Positions 55,095 through 63,297 of a stretch of 64,000 nt of DNA are shown one piece after another. The notes beneath the pieces are model-generated. The model saw only the letters and a program-made list of their open reading frames with translations. It had not been told where the DNA came from and did not search any database. The stretch is taken from positions 426,220-490,219 of the forward strand of contig NZ_FNEB01000002.1 in the NCBI RefSeq assembly GCF_900100005.1, in the 5' to 3' direction. The position numbers and the translations under genes were made by a program. Origin of the DNA: Lutimaribacter saemankumensis (GTDB lineage: Bacteria; Pseudomonadota; Alphaproteobacteria; Rhodobacterales; Rhodobacteraceae). Within the stretch, counting starts at the first letter, position 1. The number at the start of each line of letters is the position of its first letter.

Positions 55095-56045
55095 TCACGC
55101 CGCCAGCAGGTCCTCCTCAAGCTTGGCAAACAGGGCGACGTCTTCTTCCGGGCTCTCGAAGAGATGGCCATAAACGTCCATCGTCACGTTGATCGAGGAA
55201 TGCCCCATCAGGGCCTGGATCTTCTTGGGCGGCCAGTTCTGCTCGATGAACAGAGACGCCGCAGCGTGGCGCAGAGCATGGAAGCTGAACTTGGGCTTTC
55301 CCTCTTCGTCCACGATCCCGTTCTCAAGCAGCAACGGCACGAGAACCCGGTTGTGGATGTTCGAGTGGTTCTCGACGTTTCCCTTGCCGTTCGGGAAGAC
55401 GAGGTCCACGTCGCCCTTGGGACAGTCCTCGCGCCAGGCCTGCAGCGTGTCATGAACCATTGGCGCCATGGGGATGCTACGCCGCCCTGTGCGGCTCTTG
55501 GGCTTGCCCATTTCGTTGAACCGGTCAGCGCGCTTGCGGATGTGGATCAGACGCGCTTCGAAATCGACGCAATCCCAGGTCAGACCGCGTAGTTCACTGA
55601 TCCGCATGCCGGTGAAGATGGCTGTCACGATGAGCGGTCTGTGCCGGTCCGGGACGTTCTCGATCATGATCTTGATCTCATCCTTGGTCGGGATGATCCG
55701 TTCCTCTTCGTCGCGACGATTGCGCTTGAGCTTCACATCACGCGCCACATTGCGGTCGACCCATTCCAGTTGCATCGCCTTGTCGAGCGCTGAGCGCAAG
55801 CTGCCCAAAACCTTCTTGGTCATTGACCGGGACACCCCCTCGTCCTGCAGATCATCGAGGAATTCGGCTACGTCGCCGCGGGTCAACTCGCCGACCAGCA
55901 GATCTCCGATCTTCTGGTCAATGTGATGAATGACATGACCGCGATAGCTACGGATCGTGGCGCGTTCGAGATTGTTGCGCTGGCATTCTTTGAGCCAGGC
56001 ATCACAGGCTTCACGGACGGTTTTGGGGGCCTTCGGCATGCTCAC
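55095..56045 (-). CDS. Tyrosine recombinase / integrase (intact copy)
   Basis: 316 residues. N-terminal SAM-like core-binding domain 1-105, then the catalytic set Arg148 (TGMRISEL), His256 and Arg259 (FHALRH), His282 (MGHSS) and Tyr292 (VYGH). All are present, so it should be active. Two truncated relatives lie at 13984 and 47973. In all three, homology stops about five bases after the stop codon, hinting that the attachment site is there. Confidence 0.93.
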   Translation of the reverse strand: MSMPKAPKTVREACDAWLKECQRNNLERATIRSYRGHVIHHIDQKIGDLLVGELTRGDVAEFLDDLQDEGVSRSMTKKVLGSLRSALDKAMQLEWVDRNVARDVKLKRNRRDEEERIIPTKDEIKIMIENVPDRHRPLIVTAIFTGMRISELRGLTWDCVDFEARLIHIRKRADRFNEMGKPKSRTGRRSIPMAPMVHDTLQAWREDCPKGDVDLVFPNGKGNVENHSNIHNRVLVPLLLENGIVDEEGKPKFSFHALRHAAASLFIEQNWPPKKIQALMGHSSINVTMDVYGHLFESPEEDVALFAKLEEDLLAA

Positions 56046-56241
56046 CTCTGCGTTGTTTATGAGATATGAGCATTATAGCAGAGCGGGATACATCCGTCGG
56101 GCTGTTTTCCGCTCCAGGAGTGAAGAAATTTCATCAATCACAGGGACTTGAACACAGGGCTCCCCAAGTCTAGACCCCGGTCAATTGCCAAGTTAACGTG
56201 ATTTCTCATTTACGTTTTTGCAACGCTTTCAGGATGTGCTT

Positions 56242-56928
56242 ATGCGACTTTACTACGCTTTGATCACTCATGGTCCAAACCCGGAGAATTGGCCGGCAAG
56301 AAAGCTGGGTGAGCTGCGACCGGTCAGCAACCTGGTTGAGTTTCACAAGCAGAAGGCCGCGGGCGAACGTTTCATCCTCAAAGTCGAATACTGTCGTAAT
56401 ATAAAAAGCCAGGCATCGCTTCCGAAATTGAATGCTCTCCTCGAAACAGCAAAACGGCATGGGGCGTTTGTCACAACTGATGATTTCCGCCGCTTGTTCA
56501 GTCGATGCGACGTAGCGTATCGTGCTGATCTGCGCTCCCACCTCAAAGCTTTTGGTGATCATTTCGTTGATCTTCGCACGAGAAAGTCGTTCAGCAGCTT
56601 GTCGGAAACAGCAACGCGGCAAATCCTGTTTCACGACGGCCCAGTGACGTTCAAAATCAAGTCGGAAAAGAAAAGGACAGAGCCCACTCCTTGGGGTCGC
56701 AACCAGGTCAAAGAAGCAACCAAAGCGTCAGCAGAGGTCAGGGCAAGAAAAGCCAACAAGAAAGCAGAACAACTCAGTGAGATCAGAGCCGAGCTTACAG
56801 AGGATCGGAGAACTCCAACCCTGAAAGCAATCGCTGACGAAGCAAACGTCCGAGGCCTGACAACGAGCAGAGGCAACCACTGGACCGCATCTACTGTTCA
56901 ACGTGCACTTAAGAGACTGCAGACGTAG
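56242..56928 (+). CDS. Divergent serine-recombinase-like protein lacking the catalytic N-terminus
   Basis: 228 residues from ATG 56242, with AGGATG upstream. The first part has the resolvase-like pattern ASLPKLNALLETAKRHGAFVTTDDFRRLFSR, but no Y-x-R-x-S active-site segment is present. The C-terminus TLKAIADEANVRGLTTSRGN with TASTVQRALKRL matches the recombinase helical domain that follows resolvase catalytic cores. A basic Lys/Glu-rich linker joins them. It may be a regulator or directionality factor rather than an enzyme. It lies 197 bases from the intact integrase, divergent from it. Confidence 0.6.
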   Translation: MRLYYALITHGPNPENWPARKLGELRPVSNLVEFHKQKAAGERFILKVEYCRNIKSQASLPKLNALLETAKRHGAFVTTDDFRRLFSRCDVAYRADLRSHLKAFGDHFVDLRTRKSFSSLSETATRQILFHDGPVTFKIKSEKKRTEPTPWGRNQVKEATKASAEVRARKANKKAEQLSEIRAELTEDRRTPTLKAIADEANVRGLTTSRGNHWTASTVQRALKRLQT

Positions 56929-57031
56929 CCCGTTTTAAAGAGCCTGCAGAGCGACCGTGAGACAGAGCCGGGTAACATAGATCAGACCAGTGCTTCACCG
57001 CAATTCATAGAGCGAAGAAAGAGCCTGCTCC

Positions 57032-57102
57032 CTACAAGGATCAAGATGGGGCAAAGTTGACTTCATCTCCAAAAAGCTCGCCAGAAACCTGAACCTTGGG
57101 AG
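57032..57102. repeat. 71-bp repeat shared with 61274-61344
   Basis: Ungapped relative of 61274-61344 with conserved ends CTACAAGGATC and CTGAACCTTGGGAG and a more variable middle. On the minus strand both keep the same open frame containing TLPHLDPC or TLSHLDPC, so it may be a remnant of a coding or leader sequence. Confidence 0.5.
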
Positions 57103-57505
57103 AAAAAGGGACGCAAGCAATCCGGCTACGTTAGGGCTGATTTCAAACAAACGTCCTTCGGGCCTTAATTTTTAGAATCTTTAAGAAGAGAAAATAGAGT
57201 AAAAGTAGAAGCTATTAGGGACGCGCATCAAGCTGCTTGGGCGCTGTGACATGAACAGATACGTTTCCCTCATGCCAGCTTAGTGTCTCGCGCGATCTTC
57301 GCGTTACAAAGCCTGTCGTCGGCGCGAACGCGGTTTCGTCAAAAAAAGTTTCAACTGGTTCGACGGGCTTCAACCGGTTCGCATCTGGTCAACTCAACAC
57401 CCACCTTTCTTCCGATCAGATTGGGGCTCTGAGAGCGCGCCTGAGCGGCTCTAAGCGCCCCCTAGTAGCAGACAACAAAAACGGTCTTAGACGCTCCCTA
57501 CGCGC

Positions 57506-57547
57506 GCCTCAGCGACCCTGGCGCCCATCCTTTCTTCTGAATTTCTA
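57506..57547. repeat. 42-bp repeat shared with 14545-14586
   Basis: Matches 14545-14586 at 38 of 42 positions. It lies 41 bases before the DUF302 gene and overlaps a cluster of GC-rich half-palindromes. Confidence 0.55.
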
Positions 57548-57587
57548 AACGTGTTATCCTGCAGCCACATTAAGCTGGGAGGATAAA

Positions 57588-58019
57588 ATGAAGACTCTTT
57601 CTGCAATCCTCGTCGCCCTGACAACTGCGGGCGCCGCATTTGCACAGAACATCACGACTTATTCGAGTGACGCCAATTTCGAGGACACGGCATTCGCATT
57701 GGAAAGTGCCATTATCGGGAGGGGCCTCGTCGTCGACTATGTTAGTCACGTCGGCGCGATGCTTGCCAGAACCGGCGCGGATGTTGGAAGCGATGTCGAA
57801 CTCTTCGAAAACGCAGATGTCTTTCTGTTCTGCTCGGCCACGACTTCGCGCAACGTCATGGAAGCGGACATCATGAACATCGCTTTCTGCCCCTATGGGA
57901 TTTTCGTGGCCGACACCGGCGATGAAGTCATGGTGGGGTTCAGGGATTTTCCAAAAGGCCCGATGCAGGAAGTCCAAACACTGTTGGATGAAATCGCCCG
58001 CGAGGCCGTAGGCAAGTAA
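57588..58019 (+). CDS. Secreted DUF302-domain protein
   Basis: 143 residues with GGGAGGATAAA upstream and a signal peptide (MKTLSAILVALTTAGAAFA). DUF302 pattern: ALESAIIGRGLVVDYVSHVGAM, then a central strand VFLFCSATTSRNVME and the C-terminal CPYGIFVADTGDEVMVGF. Such proteins often accompany sulfur-oxidation and rhodanese genes; the function is unknown. It is convergent with the cytochrome gene across a terminator. Confidence 0.87.
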   Translation: MKTLSAILVALTTAGAAFAQNITTYSSDANFEDTAFALESAIIGRGLVVDYVSHVGAMLARTGADVGSDVELFENADVFLFCSATTSRNVMEADIMNIAFCPYGIFVADTGDEVMVGFRDFPKGPMQEVQTLLDEIAREAVGK

Positions 58020-58038
58020 TTGGTGACGTCAGCTTTAA

Positions 58039-58080
58039 CCATCCCGCGATTCATCACCTGTTTCGCGGGATGGCACTTTT
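58039..58080. terminator. Bidirectional intrinsic terminator between DUF302 and cytochrome genes
   Basis: CCATCCCGCGA (58039-58049) pairs perfectly with TCGCGGGATGG (58063-58073), followed by CACTTTTG. The 11-bp stem serves the convergent genes on both sides; the minus-strand side has only a short A/T tail. Confidence 0.7.
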
Positions 58081-58103
58081 GAATCTGACCTCATCTTTCA
58101 CTA

Positions 58104-58628
58104 TCAGTCTTCTTTGCGGAAGTCTGAGTGGCAGGCATTGCAGGTGGCTGCGACATGCCAGGCGGCGAACACTGGACCACCTTGCCTCATCATACCGCCA
58201 CCCTGCATCATGCCGGGCCCCATCTCAGCGTCTTCCCAACGCTTCGGCAAAGTCCCGCTCGGCTTTCCGCTCGCATTTTCAGCAAGCTCGTTCGACCAGT
58301 TCGCAAGCATAAAGGCGTAGTGTTCGAATTGGTCGAAGTCTCGCCAAATCTCTGCGCGTGCCTCGCTTGGCGAACCTCCGGAGCCTTCGGGAAAGAGCGC
58401 CGTCATATGCCTGCCGGCGCCGTCGCGTATTTCAGCGGCCGCCCGCCGCACGGCATCCGCGTCGTAACTCAATTCACCATGCATCATCGCAAAAACGCGT
58501 TCGATCAATTCCTCAAAGCGCTCCATCGACTCCATGCGTTCTTTCACGACACCCGAGGCATTTTCATGTGCGAAGACAATTGAGCCTGACAAAACCGCAA
58601 GCATTCCGATCACTGGCAAGGCTTTCAT
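58104..58628 (-). CDS. Cytochrome c556/c'-type haem protein
   Basis: 174 residues from ATG 58628, with GGGAGGAAG upstream and a signal peptide (MKALPVIGMLAVLSGSIVFA). C-terminal haem site CNACHSDFR, with the four-helix pattern of cytochrome c' (MESMERFEELIERVFAMMHGE). A Met/Gly-rich insert (GPGMMQGGGMMRQGG) precedes the haem site and could bind metal. Likely a periplasmic electron carrier of the sulfur module. Confidence 0.87.
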   Translation of the reverse strand: MKALPVIGMLAVLSGSIVFAHENASGVVKERMESMERFEELIERVFAMMHGELSYDADAVRRAAAEIRDGAGRHMTALFPEGSGGSPSEARAEIWRDFDQFEHYAFMLANWSNELAENASGKPSGTLPKRWEDAEMGPGMMQGGGMMRQGGPVFAAWHVAATCNACHSDFRKED

Positions 58629-58902
58629 CACGCTTCCTCCCTGATCTTTCGATTTCGTTCTGACCTTAGCACAATTTCGAGCACGTTTTGAAACGACCGC
58701 GATGGGTTGCAGAACGAACATGTGCCAGTCGCGTTTTGAGTATGCCTCGGGCATATGCTCGCGGGCTCTGTAATGATCGCTGGGAGTGCGGCAGAGTCGC
58801 TACGAGTGCGCCTAGCAGGCTTAGTCGGCCGAAAAGGTGCCATGCACTCCCTGCCAGCACTTCAGTGACCAGAGCCGGTTTGATGGATGTTCATTATTGT
58901 TA

Positions 58903-59328
58903 CTAGGGCTTGTAAGCCGCGTCCTGCTGCCAGCCGTTGAAGCCGGTCTGCAAAACGACGACGTTCGACCTTCCCGCCACACGAAGCGCAAAGGCCGCCT
59001 GGGCCGACAGGCTGCCAGTGTTGCAAAAAAGGATCGTCATGCGATCGTCGGGAATTTCCTCGATCCGATCCAGCACTTCACGCCATTCGATATTAATAGC
59101 GCCGGGGATCGTGCCCTCCTCGAACTGACCCGCATCGCGGGTATCGACGAAGAGTGCGGTCTCGAACACAGTCTGGTCAAGTTGCTGGGGTAGAATGATG
59201 CCTGACTCGTATTCCGAGAACATCATGTATTCCTGCATAGCCTCAATTGCGGCGTCCTCTGCCAGTGCAGGTGCTGCGTGGACGTAAAATGCGACGGTCG
59301 CCGCCAAAAATAGGTGCTTCGACTTCAT
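58903..59328 (-). CDS. Periplasmic rhodanese-like sulfurtransferase
   Basis: 141 residues with a signal peptide (MKSKHLFLAATVAFYVHAAPALA). Rhodanese domain: ALFVDTRDAGQFEEGTIPGAINIEW and the active-site loop LFCNTGSLSAQAA with the catalytic Cys. It carries or accepts sulfane sulfur outside the cytoplasm. Its start overlaps the previous gene's stop by four bases (ATGA). Confidence 0.88.
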   Translation of the reverse strand: MKSKHLFLAATVAFYVHAAPALAEDAAIEAMQEYMMFSEYESGIILPQQLDQTVFETALFVDTRDAGQFEEGTIPGAINIEWREVLDRIEEIPDDRMTILFCNTGSLSAQAAFALRVAGRSNVVVLQTGFNGWQQDAAYKP

Positions 59329-59636
59329 CCGGGGGTTCCTCCGTTCCGGTTTTCAATATTGAGAATTCTTGTGAGCCAGTCTTTCATCGCGCGTTCAAAC
59401 CAGAAGGCACCTAGGTGATGGCGTTTAATCAACATGTCAGCGCATCTAACTACTCCATTGGAGACGATACTGGCAGAGATCGCAGTCATCGAGCCTGCCG
59501 TCACACCGAATTCGGTTTGAGTAAGCGGCGGAATCACCGCGTTCTGCCAACCGATGATCAGGCGATTGAAGGAAACCTGCGCAAGCTGCTCCAGAAACAG
59601 GCACAGGCTCTCCTGGACACCCTGCCCACAGGTCAT
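59325..59636 (-). CDS. Hypothetical protein coupled to sterol-desaturase and rhodanese genes
   Basis: 103 residues. I do not recognise it. It is believed real because it overlaps by ATGA both the upstream hydroxylase stop and the downstream rhodanese start. A hydrophobic stretch (PLTQTEFGVTAGSMTAISASIVSNGVV) is followed by a basic segment; this is faintly like the last helices of heavy-metal P-type ATPases, so it could be a fragment fused into the operon. A competing plus-strand frame lacks such context. Confidence 0.5.
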   Translation of the reverse strand: MTCGQGVQESLCLFLEQLAQVSFNRLIIGWQNAVIPPLTQTEFGVTAGSMTAISASIVSNGVVRCADMLIKRHHLGAFWFERAMKDWLTRILNIENRNGGTPG

Positions 59637-60484
59637 TTTCTGTCCTTCAAGGTGACGCGTGGATCGAGCGCATGGCCTGAGGCAGGACCGCGCAGGGGCT
59701 GGATCAGCATCCGATCGAGCCAGAGGTCGCGGCGTGTGCGGAACTGTTCGATACCCACCTCCATTTCCTCATGTCCCTTCGCTGGCTGCGCTACATAAGT
59801 GCCCAGAAGCCGGTCCCACCACGGCAGGTTGAAGCCGTAATTGGAATTGGTCTCGCGCGGATCGATGGAGTGGTGGACGCGGTGCATGTCGGGCGTCACA
59901 ACAATCAGTCGCAGGATACGGTCCACTGAACGCGGCAGGTCGATATTGGCATGGTTGAAGAGTGCGGTCGCGTTCAGGATCGCCTCGAACAAGAGCACTG
60001 CGACAGCCGGCGGACCAAGCGCCGCGACTACCGCCAATTTGATCCCCATCGAGATCATAATTTCTACCGGATGAAAGCGCAGACCTGTTGTGGCGTCAAA
60101 ATCCAGATCGGCATGGTGCATCCTGTGCAGTCGCCAAAGCGCTGGCACGGCGTGGAACATCACATGCTGCAAGTAGATCGCCAGATCGAGCAGCAGCATC
60201 GAGACCACGATGGCCAGCCAGACGGGCACGTCGAAATTGTTGAACAGACCCCAGCCACGGTCCTCAGCAAGGACGGCCAGCCCGACTGCGAGGATCGGGA
60301 ATGACAGGCGCAGAATGATCGTATCAACCAACACCAAGGCGAGATTGTTCGTCCAGCGTATCACCCGCGGGATCTCCCGTCGTCTGCGCGGCGCGGCAAC
60401 CTCCCACAGCGCCATCGCCGCGAGAACGCCTAGGAAGGCCACCAGACGAATTACAGGTTCGGCGCTGAGGATAGATTGGGACAT
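59633..60484 (-). CDS. Sterol-desaturase / fatty-acid-hydroxylase family membrane protein
   Basis: 283 residues with about four membrane spans and the eight-His di-iron set: QHVMFH, HRMHHADLDFD, HANIDLPR and HRVHHS. It hydroxylates or desaturates a lipid using O2. In several bacteria such genes stand next to persulfide-responsive ArsR-rhodanese regulators, as here. First gene of the minus-strand operon, divergent from that regulator. Confidence 0.88.
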   Translation of the reverse strand: MSQSILSAEPVIRLVAFLGVLAAMALWEVAAPRRRREIPRVIRWTNNLALVLVDTIILRLSFPILAVGLAVLAEDRGWGLFNNFDVPVWLAIVVSMLLLDLAIYLQHVMFHAVPALWRLHRMHHADLDFDATTGLRFHPVEIMISMGIKLAVVAALGPPAVAVLLFEAILNATALFNHANIDLPRSVDRILRLIVVTPDMHRVHHSIDPRETNSNYGFNLPWWDRLLGTYVAQPAKGHEEMEVGIEQFRTRRDLWLDRMLIQPLRGPASGHALDPRVTLKDRK

Positions 60485-60528
60485 CGGCGAAGGCTTTGTG
60501 GGTTGCGCAAGGCAACAGATTCTCTAAC

Positions 60529-60548
60529 ATTCAATTAATCCATTGATT
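60529..60548. promoter_or_regulatory. Imperfect palindrome in the ArsR-rhodanese / hydroxylase spacer
   Basis: ATTCAAT-TAATCC-ATTGATT is a 20-bp dyad with one mismatch, in the 87-base divergent spacer. AT-rich dyads of this size are the usual operators of ArsR-type repressors. It lies 23 bases before the regulator GTG. Confidence 0.5.
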
Positions 60549-60571
60549 GATCTAGTGTCAGAGGGCCACCT

Positions 60572-61240
60572 GTGTCAACCAACCCGAAATTGTCCCTTCT
60601 CGAAGAATATGCCCTTGTTGCGCGCGCTGTATCTGCCCCTGCGCGGCTGATGCTCCTTGAACAACTGGCGCAGGGCCCTCGGGGGGTGGAGGGTCTGGCG
60701 GAGAAGACAAGCTTGACGGTGGCCAACTGCTCGCAGCACTTGCAGCAATTGCGGCGTTCCGGGCTGGTGACCAGCCGCCGTGAGGGAAAGGCCGTAATTT
60801 ACCAGCTGACGGATGCGAAAACGCTGGACCTGATGGACCTCTTGCGCCTGCTGGCTGAACGAAACCTCGCAAGGGTGGAGCATATCCTGCGCGGTCTTTC
60901 GGACGGTGAAGACGCGCCCGAACCCTTAAGTCGTGATGAACTGGCAGCACGACTGGCTGACGGGTCAGTGACGGTTCTGGATATGCGCCCCGTGGACGAA
61001 TACGAGCTCGCGCACATTCCCGGCGCCCTCAACATAAACTTGGCCGACTTGGAACAGCTGCTCCCGTCTCTCGACGCGAGCAAGGAAATTGTCGCCTACT
61101 GCCGAGGGCCTTACTGCGTCTATTCTCATCAGGCTGTGGCCGCCTTACGCAGGCACGGACTAATCGCCCGCCGCCTCGAAGGTGGATTACCAGAATGGAG
61201 GGAAGAAGGGCGGGAAGTCAAAACAATCAGTTGGGATTGA
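60572..61240 (+). CDS. ArsR-family regulator fused to a rhodanese domain
   Basis: 222 residues from a GTG at 60572. Winged helix at 10-95 (SAPARLMLLEQLAQGPRGVEGLAEKTSLTVANCSQHL in two parts), rhodanese domain at 120-215 with VLDMRPVDEYELAHIPGALNI and active loop YCRGPYCVYS. Fusions of this kind probably sense persulfide or similar thiol stress and control sulfur-handling genes. The divergent hydroxylase-rhodanese operon is the likely target. Confidence 0.9.
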   Translation: MSTNPKLSLLEEYALVARAVSAPARLMLLEQLAQGPRGVEGLAEKTSLTVANCSQHLQQLRRSGLVTSRREGKAVIYQLTDAKTLDLMDLLRLLAERNLARVEHILRGLSDGEDAPEPLSRDELAARLADGSVTVLDMRPVDEYELAHIPGALNINLADLEQLLPSLDASKEIVAYCRGPYCVYSHQAVAALRRHGLIARRLEGGLPEWREEGREVKTISWD

Positions 61241-61273
61241 CCGTCGATCAGATCTTCGTTGACGGTTGCACCG

Positions 61274-61344
61274 CTACAAGGATCGAGATGGGACAAAGTT
61301 AACTTGATATCTAACAAGCTCTCTTTGGATCTGAACCTTGGGAG
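61274..61344. repeat. 71-bp repeat shared with 57032-57102
   Basis: Same repeat as at 57032-57102, in the same orientation, 33 bases after the ArsR-rhodanese stop. The spacer from here to 61645 shows no other gene except the leader of the 31-residue peptide. Confidence 0.5.
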
Positions 61345-61645
61345 GAAATGAGGTGGATTTCTCTTGGCGCGGGTCGGACCAAAGCCTCCTGAAACACGCC
61401 ATGTTTTGAAAAAACCTGCACGCTGACAACGGCGGCATTTATGAAACAAAGCAAAGGTATAGGCCCTAAGGGAAGAGCGCTGTAAGGCGCCAACTAGGTT
61501 GCTGCTCAAAAGGATACGTGCGCGCCGAAAATCTACCGAACTTTCGATCTGCCAATCTGCCAGAAAAATGCCGCAACTCGGACAAAAGACTTCCCACCGT
61601 GTTCCTTATCACGGCGGTTGGGGGCATGGAAAAGGGCAAGACATC

Positions 61646-61741
61646 ATGAGAACTTTCATAGCTTTGCTGTGGCAGTATCCGGGCACGGTATACGTAACGC
61701 TCTTGTGCATTGTGATTGCTCTCTCGATTCAAAGTCTTTGA
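61646..61741 (+). CDS. 31-residue single-span membrane peptide, copy 2
   Basis: Encodes MRTFIALLWQYPGTVYVTLL followed by CIVIALSIQSL. Relative to copy 1 (16682-16777), 26 of 31 residues are identical and the five changes are conservative, with many silent codon changes. The leader 20-mer CTGCCAGAAAAATGCCGCAA occurs at 61557-61576, and TGAACTCGC follows both stops. No standard ribosome site is visible. Confidence 0.6.
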   Translation: MRTFIALLWQYPGTVYVTLLCIVIALSIQSL

Positions 61742-61843
61742 ACTCGCTTGAGCACTAAAAGCTAGGCTTTGGACACGCTTTCAAACCGCCGCAAACCGTT
61801 CGAAAAGCCTGAAGCAAAAGCGCCGGAAAGCCCGAATTCGTGA

Positions 61844-61943
61844 GATTTTCTGTATTTCAGTGAACTCAGAGGTTTAGCGGAAATAACCCCGCCAAAACCC
61901 CTTCAAAACCCCGCCACGAAAAGCATGTTCTTTTGGCGGGGTT
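61844..61943. repeat. Direct repeat L with hairpin, left of the putative Rep gene
   Basis: Relative of 63298-63397 over about 100 bp in the same orientation. It has three AACCCC units, then stem AACCCCGCCA (61907-61916) pairing with TGGCGGGGTT (61934-61943) around a loop CGAAAAGCATGTTCTTT. The outer AACCCCGCCAAAA (61885-61897) can also pair with TTTTGGCGGGGTT, so two alternative hairpins exist. Confidence 0.7.
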
Positions 61944-61986
61944 AGAGAGATCCCATGCTCTGCGCGCAACCGCGCAAATCAGCAAC

Positions 61987-63294
61987 TCATAGCCCTGATT
62001 TCGCCCAGTCCCGATCCAGCTTCTTCAGAGCGCGGTCGATCTTCTCGTTCATCTCCGACCAGGAGACCAGCCTGCCCTTCTTGCCGAGATTGGACGGCTT
62101 CGATTTTCTCGTCTTCCGCTGATACTGGGCGAGCTGAACGGCCGCGACGGAGCGGTGAAATCTGTCGAGGCCATAGACGCCGCTTTTGGCGAAAACATCT
62201 CGCTCCGTTGCACGGATTCTGAACCCGAGCTCTTCCTCGAGACTTGCTCCACCAAATGTCGGCAGGAAGAACTCGAAGCAGAGCCGCCGGATGGGCTTGA
62301 AGCGAGATTGCCCAAGATCGCCAAGGGTAGCGAGGCCCATTTCTGCATGAGCGCCGATCTCATTGGACGCCCCCTGGAGCGTCACTTCAAGTCGAGCACG
62401 CCGCTCATTGGGAGACAATTCAACGGCAGTTTCTGTAGCCGGGTTCCTGCGATCAGTTATTTTGTTCATCGTCCTCAACATGACGTAGAAATCCCTCGGG
62501 CCGATATAGGCCGTGCTGTCGATTTCCGGCTGGGCATGCTTCTTGATGTCGAGCGGCACCAATGCTTCTTGTTCCAAGCCGAGTTTTGCCGCTTGCAGAA
62601 CAAGGGCAGCGGAGAGATCTGCCTGGGTGGTATCGACAAAGTAGGTTGACCCGCCGCCACCATACTTACCCCCGTAGAAACGCGGGTATCCTCGAGCAGT
62701 GTCAGTCAGGATAGAATCTGGCCGTAAGTGGCGTCTCAGGATGTCGACCATTTGCCACCGTCGGAGTCGGGTTTCATGAGGGGCAAAGTGGCGTGAGCTC
62801 TTCACGTAAAAATCGACCGAAACCTCAATCCCCGCGATCGGAAGACCCAGGAGCGCAGCCTGTGGCGCATATTTTGCGCACACGGCCGCCATGAGCGTTG
62901 GTAGCTCCTTGGGTTTGGGCGCCTGAAATTTCAGAATGAACTGATCACCGATATGTCGCTTTTCCCGGTTGGGTCCCTGCACAAAGACTGTCGAAGACGA
63001 GCCCATCTCTTCCAGCATCTTCGTGATGGTGGGCTGCATGTTACGGGCCTGGTGGTGGCTTTGCGTCTCCAGTCGCAATTCGATCCAATCGATCTCTGCC
63101 CGGCACGCGTAGTCGTTGAGATCGATCTCGGGAGTGCCCAAGACTCTGCCGCGTAGTATGGGCTGCGGCGCGCGCCCGTTCTTCGTTTCATAACGCGCGA
63201 TGGCATAGGATATCGACGGTGGTGAGACCTTCTCGGGCCACTCAGGGCGGTCACGAAAGGCGAGCGGAATCATGGTTTTCTCGGTCAGGATCAT
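61987..63294 (-). CDS. Putative replication initiator of an integrative element (gene II / Rep-like)
   Basis: 435 residues from ATG 63294, or 428 from ATG 63273. The pattern (CRAEIDWIELRLETQSHHQ, LPIAGIEVSVDFYVKS, RARLEVTLQGASNEIG) resembles the nuclease-type domains of rolling-circle initiators of filamentous phages and Rep_trans plasmids, where acidic and paired His/strand elements recur. I cannot place the catalytic tyrosine. The basic C-terminus (RKTRKSKPSNLGKKGR) suits DNA binding. It is bracketed by two hairpin-bearing direct repeats. Confidence 0.5.
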   Translation of the reverse strand: MILTEKTMIPLAFRDRPEWPEKVSPPSISYAIARYETKNGRAPQPILRGRVLGTPEIDLNDYACRAEIDWIELRLETQSHHQARNMQPTITKMLEEMGSSSTVFVQGPNREKRHIGDQFILKFQAPKPKELPTLMAAVCAKYAPQAALLGLPIAGIEVSVDFYVKSSRHFAPHETRLRRWQMVDILRRHLRPDSILTDTARGYPRFYGGKYGGGGSTYFVDTTQADLSAALVLQAAKLGLEQEALVPLDIKKHAQPEIDSTAYIGPRDFYVMLRTMNKITDRRNPATETAVELSPNERRARLEVTLQGASNEIGAHAEMGLATLGDLGQSRFKPIRRLCFEFFLPTFGGASLEEELGFRIRATERDVFAKSGVYGLDRFHRSVAAVQLAQYQRKTRKSKPSNLGKKGRLVSWSEMNEKIDRALKKLDRDWAKSGL

Positions 63295-63297
63295 AGG

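Larger units (their letters stand above)
56929..57587. other. Gene-poor stretch with repeats
   Basis: No gene recognised on either strand. It contains a 71-bp repeat (57032-57102) and a 42-bp repeat (57506-57547) described separately. A direct repeat TTCAACTGGTTCG / TTCAACCGGTTCG lies near 57350-57382, and two variants of GCGCGCCT(G/C)AGCG lie near 57437 and 57503. Confidence 0.5.

Noticed and set aside
56148..56190. Sequence GGGACTTGAAC near the integrase looked like another tRNA T-arm
   Set aside because: The following bases do not form a T-stem, anticodon loop or acceptor stem, and no CCA-side complement is present.
57300..57550. GC-rich half-palindromes read as an integron attC site
   Set aside because: No R and L box pair with the attC core could be aligned, and no integron integrase is nearby.
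59415..59798. Plus-strand frame opposite the 103-residue gene and the hydroxylase end
   Set aside because: It has no ribosome site and crosses the conserved 3' end of the hydroxylase gene; the minus-strand ATGA overlaps are stronger evidence.
61844..61943. Repeats L and R as a CRISPR array
   Set aside because: Only two copies about 1.45 kb apart with a gene between them, and no spacer-repeat periodicity or cas gene.
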